Shown here: piece after piece, positions 45,350 to 57,807 of the stretch
Position numbering within the stretch: position 1 is the stretch's first letter
How the letters are laid out: each line of letters opens with the position of its first letter
NCBI GenBank assembly: GCA_022376925.1
Contig: JAIOJX010000002.1
Location: forward strand, 44,417,001-44,481,000
Reading direction: 5' to 3'
DNA length: 64,000 nt
Source: Tragulus kanchil
Lineage: Eukaryota; Chordata; Mammalia; Artiodactyla; Tragulidae
Notes under the pieces: model-generated
Told to the model about the DNA's origin: nothing
Databases searched by the model: none
The model's input: the letters and a program-made list of their open reading frames with translations, nothing else
Made by a program: the position numbers and the translations under genes

Positions 45350-46222
45350 AGTTATTTAATTTGTATACAGGGTACATCATGCAAAATGCCAGGCTGGATG
45401 AAGCACAAGTTGGAATGAAGATTTCTGTGAGAAGTATCAAGAGTCTCAGATATGCAGATGACACCACCCTTATGACAGACAATGAAGAAGAACTAAAGGA
45501 CTTCTTGATGAAAGTAAAAGAGGAGGGTGAAAAAGCTGGCCTAAAAGTCAACATTCAAAGAACAAAGATCATGGTATTTGGTCCCATCACTTCATGGCAA
45601 ATAGATGGGCAAACAATGGAAACAGTGACAGACTTTATTTTCTTGGGCTCCAAAATCACTGTGGGTAGTAATAGCATCCATGAAATTAAAAGAAGCTTGC
45701 TCCTTAGAAGAAAAGCTATGACAAATCTCGACAGTGTGTTCAAAAGCAGGGACATCACTTTGCCCACAAAAGTCCGTATAGTCAAAGATATGTTTTTTTC
45801 CCAGTAATCACATGAATATGAGAGCTGGTCAGTAAAGAACGTTGAACAACAAAGAATTGATGCCTTTGAACTGTGATGTTTGAGAAGGCTCTTGAGAGTC
45901 CCTTGGCCTGCAAGGAGATTGAATCACTCAATCCTAAAGGAAATAAGCCTTGAATATTCATTGGAAGGCATAATGCTGAAGCTGAAGCTCCAGTACTTTG
46001 GCCTCCTGATGCTAAGAGATGACACATTCGAAAAAACCTGATGTTTGAAAATATGAAAGGAAGGGGAGGACGGAGAATGAGATGGTTGGATGGCATCATT
46101 GAGACAATAGATATGAGTTTGAGCAAGCTCCAGGAGATGGTGAAGCACAAGGAAACCTGGTGTGCTGCAGTCCATGGGGTTGCAAAGGGCTGGACATGAC
46201 TGAGTGACGGAACTGAACTGAA
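45350..46222 (+). mobile_element. BovB LINE 3' part with a 148-codon RT remnant
   Basis: The frame at 45361-45807 is a BovB reverse-transcriptase remnant: the catalytic box YADD is at residues 31-34 (LRYADDTTLM). It is followed by KAGLKVNIQRTKIMVFGPIT and the TDFIFLGSKIT thumb region. The palm motif A, fingers and endonuclease are missing, so it cannot act alone. The element continues through the 3' end (TGCAAAGGGCTGGACATGAC) to a GAACTGAACTGAAC tail near 46222. It is 5'-truncated. Confidence 0.9.
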
Positions 46223-46327
46223 CTTGATGGACTCTGAGATAAGGAGGCTGGATTAGGAGTTACTACCTGTGAAACATTAAAGAGGATGGATGATTTTTCT
46301 CTACACAGTATACTGGCCTCAGTTCTT

Positions 46328-47225
46328 CTTTTTTTTTAATTGGAGGAAAATTGCTTCACAATTTTGTGTTAGTTTCTGATATACAACAATGAGAATTGGC
46401 CATAATTAAACATATATTCCCTTACTCTTGAGCCTTTCTCCCTCCACCTCTCTCTAACCCTTCTATGTCATCACAGGGTTCTAAGCTGGATCTCCTTTGT
46501 TACATAGCAACTTCTCACCAGCTATCTATTTATATGTGAGAGCATATATATATTGATGTTACTTTATTCATTTGTGCCACTCTCTCCTTCCTCAACTGTA
46601 TATCTGCCTCTGCATTCCTTCCCTGCAAACAGGTTCAACAATACTATTTTTCTAGATTCCATATATATATGTTAGTATACGATAGTTGTTATTCTTTTTT
46701 CACTGTGTATAATAGGCTCTAGGTTCATCTACCTCATTAGAACTGACTCAAATTTATTCTTTTTATGACTGAGTAATATTCCATTGTATATATATCAGTA
46801 CATACCACACCTTTATACATTCATCTATAGATAGACATCTAGGTTGTTTCCATGTCCTGACTATGGTAAATAGTGCTGCATATTTTAGAATTGTGACTTT
46901 CTCAGTGTATATGACCAGTAGTGGAACTTCTGGGTCCTATGATAGATTTATTCTTTCTTTTTTTTTTCAAAGCAATCCCCATGCTGTTCTCCATAGTGGC
47001 TATATCAGTTTACATCTCTACAAACAGTGTAAAAGGGTTTCCTTTTCTCCACATCCTTCCAGCATTTATTGTCTGTACATTTTTTTTTTCTGATGATGGC
47101 CTTTCTGACTGGTATGAGGTGACACTTCATTATAGGTTTCATTTGCATTTCTCTAATAATTAGTGATATTGAGCATCTTTTCACATCTTTATTGGCCATC
47201 TGAATGATTTTTGATTCTTTTGGTT
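46328..47225 (-). mobile_element. L1 LINE 3' region (ORF2 end and 3'UTR), minus strand
   Basis: TTGGAGGAAAATTGCTTCAC on the left, then TGAGTAATATTCCATTG, GGTTGTTTCCATGTCC, TCCATAGTGGCTATATCAG and GGTATGAGGTGACACTTCATT follow the reverse of an L1 3' region. Poly-T at about 46327 marks the 3' end. No intact frame. A piece recurs at 48181-48325 through D15. Confidence 0.85.
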
Positions 47226-49268
47226 GTGTTCGGTCAGCTCTTATTAGTCAGATATTAGCAAAAGCTAATATTTGAAATGGAGAATTACTCTAAAATAGTC
47301 CAAAGAAATGAAAATCATGGCAGACTACCTTTAAACCAATAATCGGGGGAAGCATGCTCACTTATTTTAGTTGTCATGGTCTTAGCACTATGCCATGGAC
47401 TTTCTGCCCATCTTCAAAGCTGAGTGTAATGACTTGCTTGGCAGGGAAATGAGGAAACTTCATGGTTAATACAGGTCTGTTAAAGTGCCTCTTATGCCTA
47501 CTTTTCATGACAGGGCTAGCTGCTTTTTGTCAACTAGTAAACTGCAGAAACAGTTCTATCCAACTAGAGTTATCACTCCAGAGATCAGAAACAGGACTCA
47601 CCTTTGGGAGTCTCTTCTAGCTGTTATGTGTGTTTCTTGCTGCTGTTGTCTTGGATCTTTTGAAATCATGCTTTTAGGCTAAAATGCTACTGATTATTTT
47701 AGCCTTTAAATGATGCTGTCTAGGCTTGTGTCCTGGAAAACTTTAACAGCTGCCAGGCTAATATGAAACTCAGCAACCTGACTGAAGTGAACAAAGCTGA
47801 ACAGAGCTGTTGGGCACACTGACTCAGACATAGACTGCAAACATTCACATGGGTACAATATGTCTTAATTTGTACCAGATACTCTGATAGACACATTATC
47901 TAGTTAATCTTTACAAAAAAGTATAAGGTTGGAGAGTTATGAAACTGTGGTTATTAAGAGCAGAGTCCTACTTCTATACTACCCAGTTCTATTGTTTGAC
48001 AGTTTTGTGAACTTGGGCAATAATTTAATGCTCTGTGCCTTAATTTCCTTATGTGTTCAGTAGGAATAGCCTCTATAAAACAGGCAGGATGTTTATAAGA
48101 AATAATTTAAAAGTACTAAGTATAGAACCTGGTACATGGTCAGCACTAAATACAAGATGGCAACTATGAGGGTATCAGGTCATTTTTTCTGATGATGGCC
48201 TTTCTGACTGGTATGAGGTGACACTTCATTATAGGTTTCATTTGCATTTCTCTAATAATTAGTGATATTGAGCATCTTTTCACATCTTTATTGGCCATCT
48301 GAATGATTTTTGATTCTTTTGGTTGTGTTCGGTCAGCTCTTATTAGTCAGATATTAGCAAAAGCTAATATTTGAAATGGAGAATTACTCTAAAATAGTCC
48401 AAAGAAATGAAAATCATGGCAGACTACCTTTAAACCAATAATCGGGGGAAGCATGCTCACTTATTTTAGTTGTCATGGTCTTAGCACTATGCCATGGACT
48501 TTCTGCCCATCTTCAAAGCTGAGTGTAATGACTTGCTTGGCAGGGAAATGAGGAAACTTCATGGTTAATACAGGTCTGTTAAAGTGCCTCTTATGCCTAC
48601 TTTTCATGACAGGGCTAGCTGCTTTTTGTCAACTAGTAAACTGCAGAAACAGTTCTATCCAACTAGAGTTATCACTCCAGAGATCAGAAACAGGACTCAC
48701 CTTTGGGAGTCTCTTCTAGCTGTTATGTGTGTTTCTTGCTGCTGTTGTCTTGGATCTTTTGAAATCATGCTTTTAGGCTAAAATGCTACTGATTATTTTA
48801 GCCTTTAAATGATGCTGTCTAGGCTTGTGTCCTGGAAAACTTTAACAGCTGCCAGGCTAATATGAAACTCAGCAACCTGACTGAAGTGAACAAAGCTGAA
48901 CAGAGCTGTTGGGCACACTGACTCAGACATAGACTGCAAACATTCACATGGGTACAATATGTCTTAATTTGTACCAGATACTCTGATAGACACATTATCT
49001 AGTTAATCTTTACAAAAAAGTATAAGGTTGGAGAGTTATGAAACTGTGGTTATTAAGAGCAGAGTCCTACTTCTATACTACCCAGTTCTATTGTTTGACA
49101 GTTTTGTGAACTTGGGCAATAATTTAATGCTCTGTGCCTTAATTTCCTTATGTGTTCAGTAGGAATAGCCTCTATAAAACAGGCAGGATGTTTATAAGAA
49201 ATAATTTAAAAGTACTAAGTATAGAACCTGGTACATGGTCAGCACTAAATACAAGATGGCAACTATGA
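47078..49268. repeat. Direct tandem duplication D15, 1099-bp unit
   Basis: Copies lie at about 47078-48169 and 48181-49268 with 11 nt of filler (48170-48180). The left boundary is inside L1, so an L1 piece appears detached at 48181-48325. Almost identical copies. Confidence 0.94.
47955..48160 (+). mobile_element. MIR SINE relic, plus strand
   Basis: AGAGTCCTACTTCTATAC, GTGAACTTGGGCAATAATTTAATG, CCTTAATTTCCTTATGTG and ACCTGGTACATGGTCAGCAC follow the MIR consensus order. The D15 copy lies at about 49055-49259. Confidence 0.75.
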
Positions 49269-49415
49269 TCTTCACTTGATAGATGAGGAACTTTAGTTTA
49301 AACTAAACTTTGAACTTTAGTTCAAAGCATTTTTCTGACTTCCCAAAATTCACACGGGTAGCAAAAATACTGAGATTTGAACTCAATCTAACTAGAGTCC
49401 TTGCACTTAATAAGC
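49262..49415 (-). mobile_element. MIR SINE relic, minus strand
   Basis: ACTTGATAGATGAGGAAC, TTCACACGGGTAGCAAA and GAGATTTGAACTCAATCTAAC resemble the reverse of MIR. A short duplicated patch (AACTTTAGTTTAAACTAAAC, then TTGAACTTTAGTT) disturbs it. Confidence 0.5.
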
Positions 49416-50174
49416 ATGTTGTTATCTTCATCATTATCACCTGCATTATTATTATCCATAAGTAAGAGTCTCAGCAACAAGCCAAAGGAAATCCTTGTCA
49501 GGCATACAGTTCAGGGTGTGTGCGTATGGCTATGGAGAATTACTTTTAGTCACACTCACAGATAGGAAGAAAAATCACTATAAGTATGAGGAACTTTGGA
49601 TGCAATTTTATCAAGATCTATAGTCTACCTATTTGTTAACACCCCTCTTTCCTCTCCACACACATGGGAATATATTCATGCCAATGTTTATTTTTATTCT
49701 CATAGAAGTCTGTGGTCCAACAAAGTAAGAACCACTAGTTTAAATTGAAGGCTGTATAAAATGAATGAAAATAAGTATATATTATACAACAGAGAATGTA
49801 GCCAATATTTTATAATGATTTTAAATGGAATATAATCTGTGATAATTTTAGATCACTATGTTGCATGCCTGGAGCTAATAGACTACTGTAAATAATATCA
49901 TAAATCAACCATACCTCAATAAAACAATTACCATTGAAAAAAAAACAACTGAAGGCTGTTCCAGTCCAATTACAGTGATGGTTCCCCAAAAAACCTAGTG
50001 AGTAACTAGTCCACATGAGGCTATTCATTACTTTCTGTTTCCTGACCCTATGTGGTCACTCAGGAGAGCAGAGACATTTCATTAAGGATAAGAGTACCTG
50101 ACACAATGCTCCATATATGTTAAGCAATTTGAATTTTACTTAAATATAAATTTAAATACAATTAGATTATAGTT

Positions 50175-50378
50175 TAGGAGTTGGTCAAACATAGCCTACA
50201 TCTGTTTTTGTAAATAATGTTTTATTGGAATATGGCCATGCTCACTAATTTACATACTGTCTATGCATACTTTCTTGCTACGAAGTCAGAGCTGAATAGT
50301 TGTGATAGAGTATATAGGTCTCAAGGTCTAAAATATTTACTTTCTGGCTCTATACAGAAAACTCTTGGTAACCCTCAA
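50175..50378 (+). mobile_element. hAT-type DNA transposon relic
   Basis: GTTGGTCAAACATAGCC, GTTTTTGTAAATAATGTTTTATTGG, CTGTCTATGCATACTTTC and CTAAAATATTTACTTTCTGG follow the same family as 43005-43175, in reverse orientation. The D16 copy is at 51272-51475. Confidence 0.7.
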
Positions 50379-50399
50379 TGTGGTTGAAAGAATCTTGGC

Positions 50400-50590
50400 A
50401 CCTTAGTGAGGCTGGGCTTGAGGTCTGTCTCTTCCTTACTTCTGTGACTTTGCACAAGTTACTTAATTTTACCCTCAGTTTTTTACGTATAAAAGTGGGA
50501 ATAACTTCTACTCACTTACTTACTCTTTATAGTTATTATCATCAAAATCAAATGTGACACTGTATGCAAGTGTTAAATGTACCTAATAAG
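50400..50590 (+). mobile_element. MIR SINE relic, plus strand
   Basis: TTGAGGTCTGTCTCTTCC, GTGACTTTGCACAAGTTACTTAATTTT, CCCTCAG and AAAAGTGGGAATAAC match the MIR order. The D16 copy lies at about 51497-51687. Confidence 0.7.
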
Positions 50591-52059
50591 TTTCATTAAT
50601 GATAAGATCATCATCCCCAAGTTGCCTACACAAAATGACACATTATTTCACAGAAAATGAAAGAAATAATTTTTAAAAACTAAGCATAATGTAATTACAT
50701 AATGCAGCACAAAACAGTAACTCTGGGAACTTGTCTCCTAAGTATTATTTTAAATTCCCCAAATGGGAATATATTCATGCCAATGTTTATTTATTCTCAT
50801 AGAAGTCTGTGGTCCAACAAAGTAAGAACCACTAGTTTAAATTGAAGGCTGTATAAAATGAATGAAAATAAGTATATATTATACAACAGAGAATGTAGCC
50901 AATATTTTATAATGATTTTAAATGGAATATAATCTGTGATAATTTTAGATCACTATGTTGCATGCCTGGAGCTAATAGACTACTGTAAATAATATCATAA
51001 ATCAACCATACCTCAATAAAACAATTACCATTGAAAAAAAAACAACTGAAGGCTGTTCCAGTCCAATTACAGTGATGGTTCCCCAAAAAACCTAGTGAGT
51101 AACTAGTCCACATGAGGCTATTCATTACTTTCTGTTTCCTGACCCTATGTGGTCACTCAGGAGAGCAGAGACATTTCATTAAGGATAAGAGTACCTGACA
51201 CAATGCTCCATATATGTTAAGCAATTTGAATTTTACTTAAATATAAATTTAAATACAATTAGATTATAGTTTAGGAGTTGGTCAAACATAGCCTACATCT
51301 GTTTTTGTAAATAATGTTTTATTGGAATATGGCCATGCTCACTAATTTACATACTGTCTATGCATACTTTCTTGCTACGAAGTCAGAGCTGAATAGTTGT
51401 GATAGAGTATATAGGTCTCAAGGTCTAAAATATTTACTTTCTGGCTCTATACAGAAAACTCTTGGTAACCCTCAATGTGGTTGAAAGAATCTTGGCACCT
51501 TAGTGAGGCTGGGCTTGAGGTCTGTCTCTTCCTTACTTCTGTGACTTTGCACAAGTTACTTAATTTTACCCTCAGTTTTTCACGTATAAAAGTGGGAATA
51601 ACTTCTACTCACTTACTTACTCTTTATAGTTATTATCATCAAAATCAAATGTGACACTGTATGCAAGTGTTAAATGTACCTAATAAGTTTCATTAATGAT
51701 AAGATCATCATCCCCAAGTTGCCTACACAAAATGACACATTATTTCACAGAAAATGAAAGAAATAATTTTTAAAAACTAAGCATAATGTAATTACATAAT
51801 GCAGCACAAAACAGTAACTCTGGGAACTTGTCTCCTAAGGCAGCTAATTTTTCAAGTGTTAGTTTTTAGAGAGGAAAAACGAATATTTTCTGAATGAATT
51901 GACAAATCAGATTAATTAAAATAATGCCAAAGTACATTTTCTCATTCAAATGTTTGTACAGTTGAGATTTTACCCTTGATTTTAGCCCTTGCTCTTCATG
52001 GCCAAAGATAAGGAAAGGCTGAGATAGTGAGGCTTGTGAAATTTGAGTTCTCTGTTTTG

Positions 52060-53330
52060 TTCAGCTATTTGTAAGGTCTCCTCAGACCACCATTTTGCCT
52101 TTTGCATTTCTTTTTCTAGGGGATGATTTTGATCACTGTCTCTGGTACAATGTTACAAATCTCTGTCCATATTTCTTCAGGCATTCTGTCTGTCAGATCT
52201 AATCCCTTGACTCTATATAGTCACTTCCACTGTATAATCGTAAGGAATTGGATTTAGGTCATACCTGAATGGCCTAATGGTTTTTCCTGCTTTCTTCAAT
52301 TTAAGTCTGAGTTTTGCAATAAGAAGTTCATGATCTAAGCCACTGTCTGATCCAGATTCTGTTTTTGCTGACTTTATAGAGCTTCTCCATCTATGACTGC
52401 AAAGAACATAATCAATCTGACTTTAGTATTGACCATCCTGCAGTGTCCATGTGAAGAATTATCTCTTGTGCTGTTGGAAGAGGGTATTTGTTATGACTAG
52501 TGCATTCTCTTGACAAAACTCTGTTAGCCTTTGCCCTGCTTCATTTTGTACTCCCAAGGCCAAACCTGCATGTTATTCCAGGTATGTCAAGTCCTCCTGC
52601 TTTTGTAATCATGTCCCCTTTCTTACTGTTCATGGGGTTCTCAAGGCAAGAAAAGAACTTTTTTTTTTTTTTGGTGTTAGTCCTAGAAGATCTTGTAGGT
52701 CTTCATAGAACCGTTCAACTTCATCTTCATTAACATTAGTGGTTGGGGCATAGACTTAGATTACTGTGATATTCAATGGTTTGCCTTGGAAATGAACAGA
52801 AATCATTCTGTCATTTTTGAGATGCACCCAAGTACTGCTTTTCAAGCTCTTGTTGACTCTGAAGTCTACTCCATTTCTTCTATGAGATTCTTGCCCACAG
52901 CAGTAGATATGATGGTCATCTGAATTAAGCTTTCCCAATCCGGTTCATTTTAATTCACTGATTTGTAAAATGTCAATATTCATTCTTGCCATCTCCTGTT
53001 TGACTACTTCCAGTTTACTTTGATTCATGGACCTAACATTCCAGGTTCCAATGCAATATTGTTCTTTGCAGCAACGGACTTTACTTTCACTATCAGACAT
53101 ATCCACAACCTGGCATTATTTCTGCTTTAGCTCAGCCTTTTTATTCCTTCTGGATCTATTTCTCTGCTCTTCTCCAGTAGTATTATGGGCACCCACAGAC
53201 CTGGGGAGTTCATCGTTCAGTGTCATATCTTTTTCCCTTTTCAACTGTCTATGGGGTTTTCTAGGCAAAAAGTACTGAAGTGTTTTTCCATTCCCTTTTC
53301 CAGTGTACCACATTTTGTCCACATAATATT
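52060..53330 (-). mobile_element. BovB LINE 5' coding region (endonuclease end), minus strand
   Basis: The reverse of the BovB 5' half is recognisable in GATTCATGGACCTAACATTCCAGGTTCC, CAGCAGTAGATATGATGGTCATCTG, and ACCTGGGGAGTTCATC. This part encodes the apurinic endonuclease-like domain in intact elements. It holds many stops and a poly-T insertion near 52660. No RT or 3' end follows to the left, which is unusual because LINEs normally lose their 5' end; a deletion has presumably removed the 3' part. Confidence 0.85.
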
Positions 53331-53845
53331 CTCTTAAAAGGAAGGTTCACACTCTCCTCGAAAAGAATTGATAGTATTCACCCCATCTTTTCTCAAGTGC
53401 TATTTTGTCAGTGCTTTTGTCAAGTGCTATTTAGTCATGTCTGACTCTGAGACCCTGTGAATGGCAGGCAGTATTAGAGAAATTAAAAATAATTATTTTC
53501 TCTCTCTCGTGAATTATAGTTTGATATGTTTTGGCGTCACTGAATTGGTGGTTATTGTTTCTCAGTTATTTAGTTCTATCAATGATATTTTTTGGTTTGT
53601 GGCCAAATAAAACTTTGCTACTTTACTTTTTATCTATTAAAAGAAAGACCAAATCAGGGAGAAAAGAATCTTACTTCTGGATAGTTAGATAATTAATAAT
53701 CAGGGAGTTGATAGGGTACATGCAGAATTAAGAATTTTTGAAAAACACTCTACACATAAAAATTAAACTATACCCAGATTAACTAATTTTGATGACCTAT
53801 TACTACCTTAATACAGAAAAGTAACCAACTCAGAATACTTGGTTC
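53331..53845. other. Unique noncoding sequence
   Basis: No gene or repeat family recognised. Confidence 0.45.
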
Positions 53846-53849
53846 CTGC

Positions 53850-54030
53850 CTTTATTTTTTTTTTATTTTTGGCATTGGATAACTTTTTTTTTAAATTTTA
53901 TTTTACTTTTTACTTTTACAGAGTTTCGTTGTTTACAGATATGTATGATCCCAGATTAGCCATACGTATATCCCCCTCACCCTACTCCTCCAGGCCATCT
54001 CACAGAGCCCCTGTGGGATTCCCTTTCTGC
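53850..54030 (-). mobile_element. Probable L1 LINE 3' end fragment, minus strand
   Basis: T-rich start, then TTTACAGATATGTATGATCCC, CCCCTCACCCTACTCCTCC and CATCTCACAGAGCCCC resemble the reverse of a ruminant L1 3' region. Short and noncoding. Confidence 0.5.
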
Positions 54031-54418
54031 CTTTATTTTGAGAAATTTACTTATTGTAAGGTAGTAATATGTCTCAAATAATTGAAGGGAGGGTTGGAGA
54101 ACCACTCTCAAAAAGATTAGGCATGCTGTCAGTATTTGAGCGACAAAGAGCAGGACCGATTTGAGTCTCCTCAGGGCACTGTGACTGTAGTGAACAAGCT
54201 CCGTGTGTTTTTTCTATCTTCACATCACTCTACTCAAATTTGAGCCCTGAAGAATGAATAGAGGGAGCTTGAGCTGCATATCTATCTCTTGATTGGGGTA
54301 AAGAAGAGCACTTTGATTAAAGCATATGACCAATCTGAGGCTCCCAAGGGGAGACAGCTGGTCACCAAAGGAAATCAGAATACTATAAGCTAAAAATGGA
54401 TATGGACTCTAGGCTTCC
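54031..54418. other. Unique noncoding sequence
   Basis: No gene or repeat family recognised. Confidence 0.45.
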
Positions 54419-54447
54419 AAAACTGTAACAAAGATAATTTTGCCTGG

Positions 54448-54770
54448 GAGCTTCTCTGATGGCTCAGTGGTAAAGAATCCACCTGCCAATGTGGGAGTCA
54501 TGAGTTCAAATCTTGGCCCAAGATGATTCCACATTCTATACAAGCCTGTGTGCCACAACTATTGGGCCTGTGCCCTGGAGCCCAGGAACTGCATCTACTG
54601 AGCCCACGCACCACAGCTACTAAAGCTTGTTTACCCTAGAGTCAGTGCTCTGCAGCAGGAGAAGCCACTGCAATGATAAGCCCGTGCACGGCAATGCATG
54701 AAAAGTAGCTGCCTGCTTGCCACGCCTAGAGAAAAGACCCAGCACAGCCAAAAATAAATGAAATTTAGAA
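54448..54770 (+). mobile_element. tRNA-derived SINE (long CHR-2-like form), plus strand
   Basis: GAGCTTCTCTGATGGCTCAGTGG head, GAGTTCAAATCTTGG degraded B box, then GCCTGTGCCCTGGAGCCCAG, ACTGAGCCCACGCACCACAG, and an A-rich end near CAGCCAAAAATAAATGAAATTT. Duplicate at 55523-55845. Confidence 0.85.
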
Positions 54771-55396
54771 ACCAAAGTTAATCATCGCTGCCTGCTCATG
54801 TTGTTAAACATATCAAAAGTAGCAATATATTCAAAATATTTATCAGAGACTTCCTCTTTAAAACAGTAGCTGAAGAGCAACCTCAAGCTAGCCTTTGCTA
54901 AATAGTAGAAAGCAATAAAATAGACACCACCAAGGGGTGGGGGATTGGTGGTAGAGGGAGACTTACACTTCCTTCAATTTAAGGCATAGCTGGATTTTGT
55001 TGCATGAATGAGAAACAATCTGTATGCACCTAGGAAGGCATACCCTATACTTGTCCCAGTCCCAAAGATCCGTAATGTATACAACTAGGATATAGGACAG
55101 ATATCCTTTCCTGTGTACTAACTTTGAGAAGACTGAAGCACTAGTTCCCACTACCACTCTCATTTTTGTGCATTAATTTAGAAATAGGAAATCCCTCCGC
55201 AAACTAGATAGGACAAAGGGATCATAGGAATCTGAGATACAATTCTGAGAGTAACTGTTGCCTTTTGTTGAACTGGAAAATTGAGTTCACACAAGCAAGA
55301 CATTGTTAAGTGGTGGTGGAGACAAAAAGAACAATTATAGTGCTACAAATTAGGAATTGTAGATTTTCTTTGCATTCCATCAATTTATAGCATCAG

Positions 55397-55493
55397 TGGA
55401 AAGTGAAAGTTTTAGTTGCTCAGTCCTGTCCAACTCTTTGTGATCCCACGGGCTGCAGACAGTCAGGCTCCTCTGTCTATGGACTCCTCTAGG
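55397..55493 (-). mobile_element. Truncated Bov-tA SINE (D17 left copy)
   Basis: It has the BovB-like part (GTTGCTCAGTCCTGTCCAAC) but is cut at CTCTAGG by the D17 junction. The complete element is at 56472-56688. Confidence 0.85.
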
Positions 55494-55522
55494 AAAACTG
55501 TAACAAAGATAATTTTGCCTGG

Positions 55523-55845
55523 GAGCTTCTCTGATGGCTCAGTGGTAAAGAATCCACCTGCCAATGTGGGAGTCATGAGTTCAAATCTTGGCCCAAGATG
55601 ATTCCACATTCTATACAAGCCTGTGTGCCACAACTATTGGGCCTGTGCCCTGGAGCCCAGGAACTGCATCTACTGAGCCCACGCACCACAGCTACTAAAG
55701 CTTGTTTACCCTAGAGTCAGTGCTCTGCAGCAGGAGAAGCCACTGCAATGATAAGCCCGTGCACGGCAATGCATGAAAAGTAGCTGCCTGCTTGCCACGC
55801 CTAGAGAAAAGACCCAGCACAGCCAAAAATAAATGAAATTTAGAA
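55523..55845 (+). mobile_element. Same SINE, D17 duplicate
   Basis: Offset by 1075 bp from 54448-54770. Confidence 0.83.
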
Positions 55846-56471
55846 ACCAAAGTTAATCATCGCTGCCTGCTCATGTTGTTAAACATATCAAAAGTAGCAA
55901 TATATTCAAAATATTTATCAGAGACTTCCTCTTTAAAACAGTAGCTGAAGAGCAACCTCAAGCTAGCCTTTGCTAAATAGTAGAAAGCAATAAAATAGAC
56001 ACCACCAAGGGGTGGGGGATTGGTGGTAGAGGGAGACTTACACTTCCTTCAATTTAAGGCATAGCTGGATTTTGTTGCATGAATGAGAAACAATCTGTAT
56101 GCACCTAGGAAGGCATACCCTATACTTGTCCCAGTCCCAAAGATCCGTAATGTATACAACTAGGATATAGGACAGATATCCTTTCCTGTGTACTAACTTT
56201 GAGAAGACTGAAGCACTAGTTCCCACTACCACTCTCATTTTTGTGCATTAATTTAGAAATAGGAAATCCCTCCGCAAACTAGATAGGACAAAGGGATCAT
56301 AGGAATCTGAGATACAATTCTGAGAGTAACTGTTGCCTTTTGTTGAACTGGAAAATTGAGTTCACACAAGCAAGACATTGTTAAGTGGTGGTGGAGACAA
56401 AAAGAACAATTATAGTGCTACAAATTAGGAATTGTAGATTTTCTTTGCATTCCATCAATTTATAGCATCAG

Positions 56472-56688
56472 TGGAAAGTGAAAGTTTTAGTTGCTCAGTC
56501 CTGTCCAACTCTTTGTGATCCCACGGGCTGCAGACAGTCAGGCTCCTCTGTCTATGGACTCCTCTAGGAAAAAATACTCAAGTGGATCGTCCTTTCCTTC
56601 CCCAGGAGATCTTCCTGACCCAGGGATTGAACCTGCGTCTCCTTTATTGCAGACAGATTTTTTGCTATCTGAGCCATCAGGGAAGCCC
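56472..56688 (-). mobile_element. Bov-tA SINE, minus strand
   Basis: A BovB-like tail at the left, then GGGATTGAACC (reverse B box) and GAGCCATCAGGGAAGCCC (reverse head) at the right. The target-site duplication is TTATAGCATCAG (56460-56471 and 56689-56700). The D18 duplicate is at 57591-57807. Confidence 0.93.
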
Positions 56689-57590
56689 TTATAGCATCAG
56701 AGAATCAGTCAATGGGGATAAGAGAGGAGTGAGGGTCCCCCAAATCAAGATTTGCAGAACATTAGACATTCCAGTTACAGGTTGATAAATGGAACACAAT
56801 CAACAACAGGCAGACATCAGGTGGGATCAAGAATTACTTCATTTTTTCTTTTTTTTTTTGCATTTACTGTATCTGGGAGGCTCTCTTTCATTAAATATGA
56901 AGGAAAAGAAAAGTGAATGTGATCTTTGAAAACCATTCCAAAATAAGGGAAATTGGCTTTAGGATTAGTGAGGAGTTGTATTGAATGTACTCTATCATTT
57001 GGGGGGTGAAGAATGATTACTTAGAGGAAGTTAGTTCGGAAGAAACAGAGGCAGAGCAGACCTCTGAAAGTGACCTGTTGCAGAATCCTGAGGACATTTC
57101 AGGAAATGGTTTGGCATGAAGAGAAAGTTTTATATCTCATAAAACTGGTATCTGGGACAATTTATATAGTATTCATTTCATACAAACAATATCCATATTT
57201 ATAACAGATCTGTCCACGTTGCTTACTGACCACTTCTGTTCACTCTTGCTATGGTTCCTGGGCAGGTGTTTCAGATCCCTAGCTTTACCTCTTTCTAGAC
57301 ATTCTTACCCCAGATTCTGTGTAGGATTTTATTGGGTTGAATACCAGCACCTCTCAAGTGGTTCCATATGCCAACCCTGGTGAAGTTACCATTTTCACTG
57401 ATCCTTTACTGAGGGTTCCAAGTCTTTTCAGCCTTTTAATCTGAGTTCCTATGCAAACCCTTATCCTCCCTTTTTGGGAAGTGCTTCTGGCCCTTGGTTG
57501 AGATTAAAACCAAAAGAAAAAAAATTTTATTAGTTGCTACAAATTAGGAATTGTAGATTTTCTTTGCATTCCATCAATTTATAGCATCAG

Positions 57591-57807
57591 TGGAAAGTGA
57601 AAGTTTTAGTTGCTCAGTCCTGTCCAACTCTTTGTGATCCCACGGGCTGCAGACAGTCAGGCTCCTCTGTCTATGGACTCCTCTAGGAACAAATACTCAA
57701 GTGGATCGTCCTTTCCTGCCCCAGGAGATCTTCCTGACCCAGGGATTGAACCTGCGTCTCCTTTATTGCAGACAGATTTTTTGCTATCTGAGCCATCAGG
57801 GAAGCCC
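57591..57807 (-). mobile_element. Bov-tA SINE, D18 duplicate
   Basis: Same element as 56472-56688 with the same target-site duplication. Confidence 0.9.

Larger units (their letters stand above)
43969..46088. repeat. Direct tandem duplication D14, about 1080-1090-bp unit
   Basis: The left copy is 43969-44998 and the right copy about 45049-46088. About 50 nt of filler between them (44999-45048) start by repeating AATCACTCAATCC from within the unit. The left copy is clearly corrupted at 44390-44460 and 44528-44545, where several indels destroy a frame that stays open in the right copy. Confidence 0.9.
49664..51839. repeat. Direct tandem duplication D16, about 1098-bp unit
   Basis: Copies lie at 49664-50742 and 50763-51839 with 20 nt of filler (50743-50762). 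One 2-nt indel near the start and one T/C difference (GTTTTTTACG against GTTTTTCACG) were noticed. Confidence 0.93.
54419..56568. repeat. Direct tandem duplication D17, 1075-bp unit
   Basis: Copies lie at 54419-55493 and 55494-56568 and abut directly. The right boundary falls inside a Bov-tA SINE, so the left copy of that SINE is truncated. No internal difference noticed. Confidence 0.94.
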
